From assembly GCA_003586115.2 (NCBI GenBank), contig QVOM02000023.1:5895181-5959180 (forward strand): a stretch of DNA of 64,000 bases, given 5' to 3'. Of the stretch, positions 1-10,251 are shown in pieces. The DNA is from Salvator merianae. Lineage: Eukaryota > Chordata > Lepidosauria > Squamata > Teiidae. The position numbers and the translations under genes were made by a program. The notes beneath the pieces are model-generated. The model had not been told where the DNA came from. It was given only the letters and a program-made list of their open reading frames with translations, and searched no databases. Position 1 is the stretch's first letter, and each line of letters begins with the position of its first letter.

Positions 1-16
1 AAAAAAAAAAAAAAAA
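1..16. repeat. A-rich run at window edge
   Basis: The window opens inside a run of at least 16 A. It may be the tail of a retroelement lying to the left, but nothing in the window shows which. Confidence 0.6.
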
Positions 17-41
17 GCATACACCAAGCTCAGCAGCCAAT

Positions 42-226
42 CAAAGCCGCTTTCTGCACTGGGTCTTATTCCAGATTTTATTCTGAAATAGGGGCCTTCC
101 AGCTACATGCTAGTGCAGACTAGGGCAGCAAGCCCTGGGCATTTGGATGACAGTCTTCTATTCTGAGATATAGTCGAGAGTAAGGCCTGGTGCGGAAAGG
201 GCCCTAGTCCCAGAAGGGCCCCCATT
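42..226. mobile_element. Non-autonomous DNA element (MITE-like), imperfect terminal inverted repeats
   Basis: The left edge (GCCGCTTTCTGCACTGGG) and the reverse complement of the right edge (GGCCCTTTCCGCACCAGG) match over roughly 45 bp with substitutions. The interior has the phrase CATGCTAGTGCAGACTA, which recurs almost unchanged near 36140. There is no coding capacity. No clean target duplication was found, so the superfamily is an inference from hAT-like ends. Confidence 0.5.
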
Positions 227-518
227 GCATCGTGGTTCCCAGCCAATGCAGGGCTCACTCAGATGTAGCCATGTCCTTGGAGATTCTGGTGTCAGCGAAA
301 TACATATTTATTTTATTTATGAGTGAGTGAGGGTTGGGAATCAGCACTTCCCCCTTTATTCTAGGGGCAGGAGGGTTCTAAGTGCTGCATTCTCCCTCCT
401 ATATTATTTGCCAGTTTTGATCTTCATGGGGTTTTCCCAGAATGGGAGCCTCACAGATGACGAGGCATGTCTGGATGTATGCAGAGAGATGGGTAATGAA
501 TATGGACCTTTAGCAGGG

Positions 519-948
519 GATTTCAGGAAATTCTCCTCCTCCTCCTCCTCCTCCTCCTCCTCCTCCTTCAAGACATATAAAATTTGCATTTAATTCAAAA
601 ATCCATACACTAACATTTTGTACTACTGACTTCCTCCTCCTTCCAATGTTTCTTCTATTTTTCATGTTTTTTGCCCCTCCTGATCACTTTCAGTTCTTTC
701 CTTCTACCAATTGTCTTCTTTCCTCTTCATTCTTCAAACCCAGCAATCACAAGTCCGCTTTCCGATTCTTGCAATCACAAGTCCGCTTTCCGATTATTTC
801 TCAGTAAGTCAATCAATTGGTCCATCTCAGCCAGGTCCATCATTTTGGCCAACCAATCATCCCCTGTTGGTATTTTGTCCCCTTTCCATTTCTGTGCATA
901 TAGAATTTTGGCTGCAGTTACCATATTTTGCAGATTTCAGGAAATTCT
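519..948 (-). mobile_element. 5'-truncated L1 LINE (end of ORF2 plus 3' UTR) with target-site duplication
   Basis: Read on the minus strand, about 930 down to 800 encodes a stretch like the extreme C-terminus of vertebrate L1 ORF2 (for example AAKILYAQKWKGDKIP followed by DLAEMDQL). A 3' UTR follows, shared with the copies near 15869 and 43985. The element ends in a (GGA)n tract at about 535-567. The 16 bp GATTTCAGGAAATTCT occur at 519-534 and again at 933-948: a perfect target-site duplication defining an insertion of about 400 bp. The body also has a private 28-bp tandem duplication at 743-798. The copy is dead: it is 5'-truncated and has no reverse transcriptase core. Confidence 0.85.
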
Positions 949-955
949 AAATAAG

Positions 956-1034
956 GGTGTGTGTGAGAGAGAGAGAGAGAGGGAGGGAGGGAGGGAAGGG
1001 AGGAGCGAGCGAGCGAGCGAGCGAGAGAGAGAGC
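956..1034. repeat. Compound microsatellite (GT)(GA)(GGGA)(GAGC)
   Basis: Consecutive short GT, GA, GGGA and GAGC runs lie just right of the L1 target duplication. Open frames across it (Arg/Glu-rich peptides) are artefacts of the repeat. Confidence 0.9.
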
Positions 1035-2310
1035 ACTTTCTCCCAGACCCCATTTGGCCTGCTAAGAGTCCACGCTTAGCGCATCCTGTGATTCATTATC
1101 CCTCCTGCAAGTGCCCAGTTCTTCCCTCGGTCACGCTACAGCACTCCTATTGAGTTCAGAGGAGGGGGGAACGGCAGTGATGGAAGGACAAGACCGGCAC
1201 AAAATGTTCCCCTTTGTAGCACCTGCTTTGCTCTGAGCCAGCAAAGCATCAAAGAAGACACAGCCTTTGGGGAAAGGGGGTGGAGGGGAAAAAAAATAAT
1301 AAAATTTGCCTGCGCTGTAGAGCTTCGCTTCTGCCGGGGTTTATCACAGAGCAGCAGGGACCAAAGGCACATCCATAGGGAACCTGTGGCCAGACGTATC
1401 TCACAGAAGCTCTTTAGCTGGGAACGAGATGCACTGCGGATGGAGACGGCATTCGGGCACTGCCAGGAAAAGGAGGGGGGAGGGGAACTAATTTTGTGAA
1501 GCAATAAGGACAAGGCAGATCTACATAACGCTTGCGAGCCCTAAATATCAGTGCAAGCCTGGAGTTGATTCCTGTAGTTTATATATAAATATGTTTCATT
1601 GCAGGGCTTGGAAAGGTCCATTTAGGCCATCAGCCCCAACCCTGATTCATGCAGCAATGTCCCACATCCCTATGGGGAAAGCAACCTCCAATGGGTATTG
1701 TGCTCAGTTAGATGTCTGTTGGGGACTTGGGTATGTTTCTTCGAGTGCTCCTCCCAATTGCATTATAATCATAATTCTTGGGCTGCTCTGCACTGGCCCC
1801 CAAAAAGGTTGGCTAGTGTGCAGAAGCAAGCTGGGGGGGGGGATATGGGGGTGATGGTGGGAGGGCTGAGACTGTTTGTACCTCCCAGATTCTTTCTGGG
1901 GAATGCTGCCTACAGAGGCTGCATTCCCTGGTCAGGACACTGGTCAAGGATTGGATGCTGACCCAGAAGGAAGACCAGTTATAATGCAAGCAGCCCAGAA
2001 CCTCCAGGATTAGAGTAAGCATTGGGGTGATACCATGGAAACAGGCTTCCCCCATGCCAACTCTGCCATCATTGGCTGATCTCAGCATGGTAAATCCCTC
2101 TCTGCAAAAAGATTAATAATTCAAAGAGGTGGCAGAATTCAAAGAGGTGGTATGCAGCCCCTGCACCCAGGTTTACTCTATGTTGGCTATAAGTAAATAA
2201 ATCTGAAATGTCTGGTGGCCTGCCTTCTTCTAGTGGGTGCTGTTTTCCATACATGGTCAACAGGAGCCCTAATCTATGTGCCAACAGCAGGAGAAGCGTA
2301 GTTGATCAGC
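1035..2310. other. Gene-free stretch, no assignable feature
   Basis: Mostly unique sequence. I see no splice-flanked conserved frame, no RNA gene and no repeat I can name. Short open frames (up to 125 aa) have no recognisable domain. Confidence 0.5.
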
Positions 2311-2321
2311 ATGTGAAACAG

Positions 2322-2579
2322 GGTCTGTTTGGTAGCTGCTCCTGAACTTTGGAATGCCCTTCCATTCTCAAAACAGACTGCACCGTTGCTGATGGCCTTT
2401 TGGAGAGCCTCAAAAACCCTTCTCTGCCAAAAGGCCTTTTTCTGCCCCTGCCCCTGTCCCTGCCTCAGACCCAGCATGGAGAAAAGTAATCCATACTGGA
2501 TTTTATTGTCTGACTTGGATGTGTAAGGTGTCCCAAAACCATTGTGATAAAGAGAGGGGTATAAACCAGATAGATAAAC

Positions 2580-2614
<35 letters not shown>

Positions 2615-2632
2615 CAGATAGATAGATAGTGA
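2322..2632 (+). mobile_element. L2-like LINE 3' end running into a (GATA)n array
   Basis: The plus strand encodes APELWNALPF followed by a Leu/Phe-rich segment, which resembles the C-terminus of L2/CR1-group LINE ORF2. A 3' UTR follows, ending in a tail-like block (GAGGGGTATAAACCAGATAG). The (GATA)n array at about 2567-2630 starts at that tail and probably grew from the element's own terminal repeat. It is 5'-truncated and non-functional. Confidence 0.6.
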
Positions 2633-2639
2633 CATGCTT

Positions 2640-4615
2640 TGAGAGTCTGCATAAAATTGTTTTGCTTTAACACAATAAATAAATTGTGATTTCCCTCCCA
2701 TAGCACAATTGCTTTAAGGCAAAATTATGCTTTGGAAATCATTACTGCCCGTGTAAAGCAGCCGTTTGGGGAAAACACTGGCTGAGTGAATAAACTTCTC
2801 ATAACACATTTGGCATAATGAGGTGGTTTCCATGCTCAGAATCCCTGCATTATGCAAAGAAAGACTGGGGCCTCATCTCCATTATGTGGCCAGGTGCCTT
2901 CCCCGAGTCTCCAGGGGGCTTAGACTCCCTCCCTCCCCATGCTGAAGTGCCTGTGGGGAGACACTAATGGCCCTAGATCTTGGGAAAGGCATTTAAGGTG
3001 AAGACATGTTCATCATGTTCCATCACTTCACAGTGGCCCTTCGGTATGGGCTGTGACAAGAAAAGGAGCTGCTGCACCTGTGTGTGGAAGCTGATTTTAC
3101 CTTCCCTGCATAGACATCTGCACTTGGCAACACATCTTGTCTCACCAGGAATGAAGTCAGGGAGGCATTTTCCCATGGCCACGGCCAGGATGCAACCCTT
3201 CTTCCAGGTGCCTTCTGATGGTCAGTGGAACCATGGCCTGAATCAGCACAGAAGCCCTAATTCCTGCTAATGGAATGTAGATTTGGGGTGCAATCAGATA
3301 CATTCGCCAGGGCCCAGGTGGACCCATTTTGGCAACACAATTTGATGCACTGTCTAAAAGGGTCCTCCTGTCAAATCACAACAGAGAGGTGTGTGGCCTT
3401 GCAGATACCTCTCTGTTCCAATCCAGAGGATCCTGGATTGGAACATGTCTACTGGTATCCTGGTCTAACTGGCCATTTTGGTCATCTAGGTTGGACCATG
3501 CTGTGTCCCATGTGAACACAGTGTGTTAGCAGGTTGTGGGGCCTTCTCTGGTCCTCACTGGAGTGTGGAAAATAAAGGACCAGAAGATGGTGGGCCCCTG
3601 CTACGGACCATTCCTAAGATAAATGTGGAAACAGCCCCTGACTGACTGACTGACTGTACACTTTGAGGCAAACGTATAAGGACCTTAATGGCTTACAGCA
3701 TAAACATGTGAGACATCATTTACTAATCCATTTCCCACTCTTTACAAAACTCAGTCTTATTGATTTCTTCCCTGAGTGAGACGCATTCATTGTGCAGAGT
3801 TACTTAGTGATCACCCCTAGAGTTTGATAATATTCCCAGTAGACAAACTTCTAACCACTTTTTAAATACTGTATTTTAAAAAGACTTTATCTGTGCTTTG
3901 GGAGGTTAAGACTGTAACGTATCTCACTCTTCTCGTTCTTTCTATTGATTCTTCCTTTTATTTATTTAGGCTTTATTGTTACTTTATTGTTACTTTCATG
4001 TTTTATCTGGCGTTCCGACGGTGCATTGCCACCCTGGGTTTTTTAAAAGAATGATGAAGTATGAAATTTGACCAATAAAATAGTTAAAAACACCAATCAG
4101 CTCACGCCAGAAAGACCGCTGCTTTATTAATTCTGAACATTGAAGTTCTAATTGGGAAGGAGAGGGCACAGCTGAAATGGAAAGGCTACAAATTACCATT
4201 TTGGGGGTATGGATAGTTATATCAAGGGCCTAATTTTTTGCAGGCCTTCCCTTCCTTCTCAGCTATAGATATATTCAGGGCTGTGTGTGTCTGTGTGAAA
4301 TTGAATTCTTGCCCTTCCATGAAACAGAGGCCTTGAGAAAAGATCATTTTTAAGAGTAGCTCTTGATGTCTTGGTTTTCAGGTCAAAATGCTGCGCTGCA
4401 AAATCCATGTGGCATGCATTTTCCGGTGACGGCTGCTGCATATTTCCTTTCGTCCCTCAATCCTTCAAAATGTATCAGACCCCACTTCTGGGTATCGAAA
4501 AGGAATAAATGCATCATGATGCAAATGCATGCCCTTCATAATTACTTTGATGCATACGTTGTTAGAAGCATTCTGCTCTCTTGATCCTTATGTAAGAAAG
4601 GCTAACTAAAATTGT
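2640..4615. other. Gene-free stretch with a short (CTGA)n tract
   Basis: There is a (CTGA)n run at about 3637-3656. The stretch 3960-4080 is T-rich and looks like a LINE 3' tail, but I could not match it. Open frames here are short and uninformative. Confidence 0.45.
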
Positions 4616-4621
4616 TTCAAG

Positions 4622-5082
4622 AAGGGCCCGTTCACACTTGACAGCCTAGAATGGTATAATCATCCCATTCTAGGCTTTGTAAGACCTTGCGACACAGTGG
4701 CTGTCTGCACTGCAAAGGTTGGAACACCTCTGTACCGGGTCTCCAGCATTCACAATGAGGATGGCCGGCCTGATCGCCATGACAACAGCCACAACAATAT
4801 CTGGATGTTGCCATGGTGATCAGGGACATGGTGCATAACTGTGCAGCCACACCACATTGCCCAATCACAGCATTCATACTTGGAAGAGGGTGCGAACGCT
4901 GCTGACTGGGACCAATCTAGCTGCCCCCACTCAAGCTGTGGGCAATGATTTTGTTGTCTACAGCTAGTAACATCCAGGAGTGACTGTAGCCACCTCTAGA
5001 TGCTGCAGCAGCAGTCCTGTGCAAAGGCAGTTACCCAGTGAGCATATCACCACTTACTGTGGGTAAAGTGCAAACAGGTCTG
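4622..5082 (+). mobile_element. MITE family A, copy 1 (hAT-like ends, internal palindromes)
   Basis: The left end AGGGCCCGTTCACACTTG is matched in inverse by AAGTGCAAACAGGTCTG at the right end. A hairpin with perfect 12-bp arms (4643-4654 and 4665-4676) lies about 20 bp inside the left end. The body aligns by eye with 27411-27829 and 37876-38231, including the shared phrase CCATGGTGATCAGGGAC, and its left third recurs inverted at about 41455-41573. There is no transposase. An 8-bp duplication is at best imperfect (GTTTCAAG against GCTTCATG). Membership of hAT is inferred from the ends. Confidence 0.7.
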
Positions 5083-5356
5083 AACGCTTCATGTAAGAAG
5101 ATAAAATGTACCAAGATGAAGAGCTACAAGGTGAACAGAATCCTAAAGCAGGATCCCTATGGTGTACAAGAGATGCCTTGGAGCACAAGCATGAAAACTC
5201 TGAGAGTGTTTGCTGTCTGTCTCCTTTGCCATTGCCACCATGCAGATGGAAGGTAGTAACACTTGTGGCTATGTGCCACACCATCCACCTGGTGCCATCA
5301 AGTGAACCACAGAACATGGCTGACTTCTGGAGTGGCATGTGGCATTTCACTAAATG

Positions 5357-5688
5357 ATAGAGACATGCAAAATTTGTTTCGCCTTTGCAATTTCGATTGA
5401 ATATTTTGCGTTCACAGATATTTGCACTGAATAACAAATTGTGGGTTTTAGCATTTTCAGAGTTTAGTCGAAATGAACTGGTCTCTACCCTTGTGAAAGC
5501 AGAATATTCAATCCAATAATTGCATTTTTGCCATGTTTTAACCCATGAAAAGGGCATTTTCAATGGAGTAAACATCACAAAGGCCGTGGAATCACATATG
5601 AAAAACCTGATTCACCGACAAAGTGAAAATACAGGCTTGTGCTTCAACAACAAATCAAAAACACAAATTTTGCTTGTGCACATCCCTA
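5357..5688. mobile_element. MITE family B, copy 1, with 8-bp target duplication
   Basis: The ends are variants of TAGGGATGTGCA and its inverse (right end TGCACATCCCTA). The interior is AT-rich, with TTTTCAATGG-type motifs shared with the copies at 9465, 16958 and 58470. ACTAAATG is present at 5349-5356 and again at 5688-5695. An 8-bp target duplication is the signature of hAT elements. No coding capacity: the 174-aa minus-strand open frame crossing this region spans two unrelated MITEs and is not a gene. Confidence 0.75.
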
Positions 5689-5699
5689 CTAAATGTTCC

Positions 5700-7165
5700 T
5701 TCTCAGAAACTTCAGGGCCAAGGGAATTTTGTTCCCCACCTATTACCTCTGTGTGGAAGCTACCTAAGACCAGAATGAGAGATGCAGAAGCTAGAACTGG
5801 AAATAAAAACAAATTCAGCAAAGTATTACAGGAATGTTTCTTCCATTGATGGGCCAGTTCTAGCAGTGGTTTTGATATCTGTGGGTTTTGCTGGAACTGC
5901 TTTAGAGCTCTGAGGATATGCATAGTTCAACTACCCTAAATAACTGCTTGCTTTATTCTGAGAAGATAAAAGTCAGGCAGGCAAAGTGTGAAGGGATGAT
6001 GATTTTCCAGCTGAAAAGAATTGTCACCTCTTTTCTGATTTCTCTTGACAATTGTTTTTGACAACACACTTCTGGCTTCTTCTCTGTTTCACACACACAC
6101 ACACGCACACACAGCAGAGCTAGTGTGATACATTTTGCTGCCGCTATATTACATCACACCCACGGCCAATGACACTGTAACCTTTTTTGAGAAAAATAAA
6201 TTGTTGCTTCTCTACAGCTTCAAATGCCTGGACAGGACCCAGCTACACACAATATTCCTGAAGTGCCCGGAGCCAAGGAAACAGCTTGTTCCACTTATAA
6301 ATGTTCACATTCATTATCACTCTAGCACCATGGGGTGAAGGGTGGCATGTAAGTGCTTCAATAAATAAACACTCATAGCTGTTAGCCCATCTCAACATCT
6401 CCTTTCCTTCACCTGTCTCCAACACACCTGTTGTGTGCTCCACTTCAACTTCATCCTCTCAAACCCCACAACTGGATGCAGTTGGCCATCCTTTTTGTTC
6501 GTCACTAGCATTCTTTTTTTCTGTCTTCTCTTTTTTTCCCAAATTCCAGTTTCCCAAAATGCATCTGAGAAACAGCCAAAACCTTAGCTTGCTTGGGGGG
6601 GTCAGTCTTCATTCAGGATGCAGAAGGGAGATGTTCCGTCACTCTTCAGTGTGGGGGCAAATCAAAAGGTGCATTAAAACTTGGGTGCACTAATTACTTC
6701 ATTTATTTCCCTCACTCTGCCAAGGGCACACCATTTTTATTTTTTTAAAAAAAGTAGGAATGCAATTAAAAGGTTATGTTATTAAAATATTTAGAAATTC
6801 TAAAATAACAGCAACACTAGCCTTTGGCTCTTAAGACGTTCTTCTTCTGTTCTCTCATATTGCGCTAATGTTTCCAGACTAGGGTTTGGAGGTGGGGGAA
6901 ATTCAATGCTTCAAAACAATATTTGGCATGATTTGGATTTGATTTTGTTAATGGCTTTTATTTATTTAAGAAAAATGTTATAGATTCAATAACTAAATAA
7001 ATAATCACAAAGATGCCTCTAGCCTCTCACTGGAAATAAAAAAAATCATCAACAACAATAACAGCAACTATGTTGCCTTTTAATGATCTCCAGGAACACT
7101 CTGAAATAGCCTCCTCGCTCTCCCCAGTGCTGGGCTTGTCCCTGCAATTTTGAGTTTCTTGTTGT
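5700..7165. other. Gene-free stretch with a (CA)n run
   Basis: An imperfect (CA)n lies at 6090-6113. Otherwise it is AT-rich unique sequence. No gene or named repeat seen. Confidence 0.45.
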
Positions 7166-7172
7166 TTCATTT

Positions 7173-7490
7173 GCCCACCAATTGCTTCTAGGCATTCTCA
7201 AGCAGAAGGCAAGGTCGAAACCTTCACCTGCTCTCAGTTCCCTGCAAATGACCTTTAGAAGCATTTTCCCTGTCTCTCCAACCTGGAGGCAGTATCTAGG
7301 CATCTATTCTAATAGCCATTGATGCATCTGTCCTCCAGGAATTAAGAGATACCCTTCTGGATCAGGCCACAGCCCATCTGGTCCAGCATCCTGTCTCACA
7401 CAGTGGCCCACCAATTTCTTCTGGGCAGCTCAAGCAGAAACCTTCATCTGTTCTCAACTCCCTGCAAATGGCCTCCTTTGGGCTCCAACC
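7173..7490 (-). mobile_element. Two adjoining CR1-type 3' UTR fragments
   Basis: Two partial copies of one 3' UTR lie in the same orientation. The first (7173-7343) lacks its terminal part. The second (7344-7490) contains TTCTGGATCAGGCCACAGCC, the reverse complement of this CR1 subfamily's 3' end. Both share CACCTGCTCTC/CATCTGTTCTC and CCCTGCAAATG blocks with the copies at 10252, 29339 and 35350. Confidence 0.75.
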
Positions 7491-7494
7491 TCCA

Positions 7495-8190
7495 AAAGTT
7501 CAGACTGGGGAGATCTGATTTCCCACTTAACAAAAAAACTACACCATTCACTGAAAAGCATTCATTGCTGATCAGTTGTATGTGTCTAAGTAAGCTATTT
7601 ATTTTATATGTGATAAGAACTTCATCTTATACCTATCAATAATACAATTGCTAACATATTGAAGAATCACATTTGCCATCTTTGTAGCTGCATCACACCA
7701 GTAGCTTAGACCTTAATCCATTTTTTTACAAAATAAAATCAATATAAACACAATTATTTCTTTCCTTTTCTTAGTAAGCTGTTTAGAATGCAAACTTTTC
7801 TGCATTACAATGAGTAAGGCAAGCAGAGGCAGCTGACCAAATGATTCCTGACAGAAGAAAAACTTTGGCAAGCTGCTAATGAAAAAAACAAAACAAGGTG
7901 TCAGATGATGTTCTGACCTACGGTAAAAGCTAGAAGATGAGTGAAGTTATTTCGGGTGAGAGAAATATTGTTACAGGGAAATGCTGGGACAATTGCTGAT
8001 GTGCCATTTTGTGGAGCATTAGAGATAAAAAAATGCAGTCAAGCAAAATAGGGAAGTCTTTTTTGAGAATTACAAAGCAGCATCCATAAACTTCAGTGTC
8101 TCAAATCAAGTACACGGTATAGAACAATTTCTGTGATTCCTTGACTGTCAGTTGTAGTCAGACATTTAAGCTATGGAGGGATGGGAGGAA
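7495..8190. other. Gene-free AT-rich stretch
   Basis: No repeat family or coding signal recognised. Parts (7800-8110) are evenly complex and could be conserved non-coding sequence, but this cannot be judged from one genome. Confidence 0.4.
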
Positions 8191-8192
8191 GG

Positions 8193-8490
8193 AAGAAGAA
8201 GAAGAAGAACCCTGGTTTTTATGCCCCGCTTTTCTCAGCCGAAGCTGACTCAAAGCGGCTTACAAGGTTATTTTTTGCCTGAAGGCTTACATCTGTCTAT
8301 CTTCCGCATCACACAACGTGATGCTCCCTATTTATCTACTTGCAATTACTTGCTTTCAAACAGCTAGGTTGGCTGGAGCTAGAGGCCAGTAGAGGGCACT
8401 CATCCCCTCTACATGGCAGACAGGGGCCTTGAACTCCGATCCTCCTATTGAAAGATCAGTGCCTTAGCCTTCTGCGCCACCATGCCTCTA
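8193..8490 (-). mobile_element. tRNA-headed SINE
   Basis: On the minus strand the tRNA-like head has an A box at 8468-8480 (GTGGCGCAGAAGG) and a B box at 8425-8437 (GGAGTTCAAGGCC). After a body of about 200 bp, the 3' end reads GCTTTGAGTCAGC then GAAAAGCGGGGCATAAAA, the tail type shared with squamate SINEs mobilised by LINEs. A short (AAG)n lies past the tail at 8193-8209. It is a degraded copy. Confidence 0.7.
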
Positions 8491-8580
8491 GGGAGGGAAG
8501 GGAGGGAGGGAGGGAGGGAGGGAGGAAGGAAGGAAGGAAGGAAGGAAGGAAGGAAGGAAGGAAGGAAGGAAGGAAGGATG
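8491..8580. repeat. (GGGA)n(GGAA)n microsatellite
   Basis: About 90 bp of purine tetranucleotides abutting the head of the SINE. The Lys/Gly/Glu-rich open frames over it are artefacts. Confidence 0.95.
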
Positions 8581-9334
8581 GAGGGATTTGTATATTTGAA
8601 CTTCTCTATGTCCCTGTGTATGTTTTTCATAGCCTTTTATACAGGGTTGCTGTATTTGAATTCAGACTATTTTGCATATTAATTCAAATAAAGTAGTATC
8701 TGTCAGTATTTCTGAGTTGATCTCAACTAGAGATCAAGCTGAGGTTTTATGTCAAAATGACCTTGGTGTCCTACTGGATGGTCACTTATCACAGACCCAG
8801 CCTCAACCACTATGAAGACAAACATATGTTACCTAAGCATCCAAAGTGCAGCTATTCATGGACCTTTATGATTTTTGGAGAAATCTGGCACCTTTGACGT
8901 GCAAAACAGGTGCTGGCAGAGACCCCTGTCCCTAGCATGCACTTAACACCTCTACAGCAGACTTTGGAGTCCCAGATAACATCTTTCATGCAATGTGCGT
9001 TTCCTGTGGCCTGTTTTACTAACACCACTCTCCTTTTCCTTTATTTTTAACTGTGCATTATTTGCTGTCGGCTTATGGTTCTTTTATTGATCTCATGCTG
9101 CTGGTTGCTTATCTTCATCATTTATTATTTTTTCTGCTTTCATTCTCTTTGTCACAACGTAAAAACCTACTTAAAAGGCAGGATGCAAACCTTAAAACAA
9201 ACAAGCAAAATATTTCAAAGTATAGCTGGCCCAGTGCATCTTGGGAGCGGGGCTGGATTTCTGAATACGTTTGTACTCAACTTGTTGTCCTTATGGGCTA
9301 CATCCTCAATAACAGTGGTGGATGCTCCAATAGA

Positions 9335-9412
9335 GACTAGCTGTAATTCAGTTGAAGGCATTTGTTCTGCATGTAGGGGGTCCAAGTTTCAGTTTCTGGC
9401 ATCTCCCTGGAA
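9335..9412 (+). mobile_element. tRNA-derived SINE head, degraded
   Basis: The order is GTAATTCAGTTGAAGGCA (decayed A-box region), then TTCTGCATGTAGGGGGTCC and a degraded B-box region, then TGGCATCTCCC. This follows the layout of the squamate SINE whose head resembles tRNA with a TGC anticodon. It has too many mismatches to fold as a working tRNA. Confidence 0.5.
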
Positions 9413-9464
9413 TAAAGCAATTGCAAACCATGTCCGTAGAATTTCCTAGCAAACAATGTTCTAC

Positions 9465-9803
9465 TAGGGATGTGCAAATTTCAATTCACTTTTAAAAATC
9501 TGTACAAAATTTCATTTTCGCAAATTGTTCACATCGAAATGAAAATGTGCATTTTTGCATTTACAGTTTTCGAGTGAAAATGAAAAAGCCTGCTTCTTTT
9601 GTGAAAATGAAATTCATCTATTTTTTGCATTTTGTGTTTAAACCATGAAAATGGCATTTTCCATGGGAAAACATTGTGAAAAATGTGAGAACGAATGCGA
9701 AAAAATGCATTTTTCGACAACGAAATTCACTGATGAAGTGAAAATGCAGATTTTCGTTCAGAAACTAATTGAAAATTATTTTTCTTTTTCATGCACATCC
9801 CTA
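9465..9803. mobile_element. MITE family B, copy 2
   Basis: The left end TAGGGATGTGCAAATTTC and right end CATGCACATCCCTA are nearly perfect inverses. The interior is AT-rich with GAAAATG/CATTTTC motifs. Flanking octamers (TGTTCTAC, CATCTTAC) agree only partly, so the target duplication has decayed or been lost. Confidence 0.75.
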
Positions 9804-10251
9804 CATCTTACCTAACCTTTTCCCAACAAAAGTGTTCAATACTCCTTTGGGTTCATATGTGACACAGTGGAGCTTTTATAGACTCCTTTGAATTAAAAGG
9901 TCTCTGTGCAATAGCTCTCTGAGGAGGAGGAGCATAAACAATGAATAATAACAATGAATGATGGGAATTGTAGTTTTTAAAGACCCACATTAGCCACACC
10001 AGCTGCCATTCTTGGTGTGGGAACCTGTGGCGTTCCACTGGTTGATCTCTTACATTACATTCAAATGGTTCCTAAAATGGGTGAGTCTGGGGCAGCCTCA
10101 ATGAATGGTATCCCCAGAGGTATGGGTGCATGTTCCAAATTATGTGCTACCCCAGAGCAGGATTACTGCTATGGTATGCTGCCTACAGGGGCTGGAATTG
10201 CTGTTATGCACTGGAAAGGCAAGTGGAAGTCCACTAAATTTTGGATCACTT

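Noticed and set aside
1..16. Poly(A) as the tail of a processed pseudogene
   Set aside because: The other side lies outside the window and nothing right of it supports a retrocopy.
327..593. Serine-rich 88-aa protein
   Set aside because: The Ser run is the GGA/TCC repeat at an L1 tail.
5054..5578. 174-aa minus-strand open frame
   Set aside because: It spans the end of one MITE and most of another; a chance fusion.
8491..8580. Direct-repeat array as a CRISPR
   Set aside because: Pure tetranucleotide microsatellite without spacers, in a vertebrate-type sequence.
9335..9412. tRNA gene
   Set aside because: Acceptor and D arms do not pair; better read as a SINE head.
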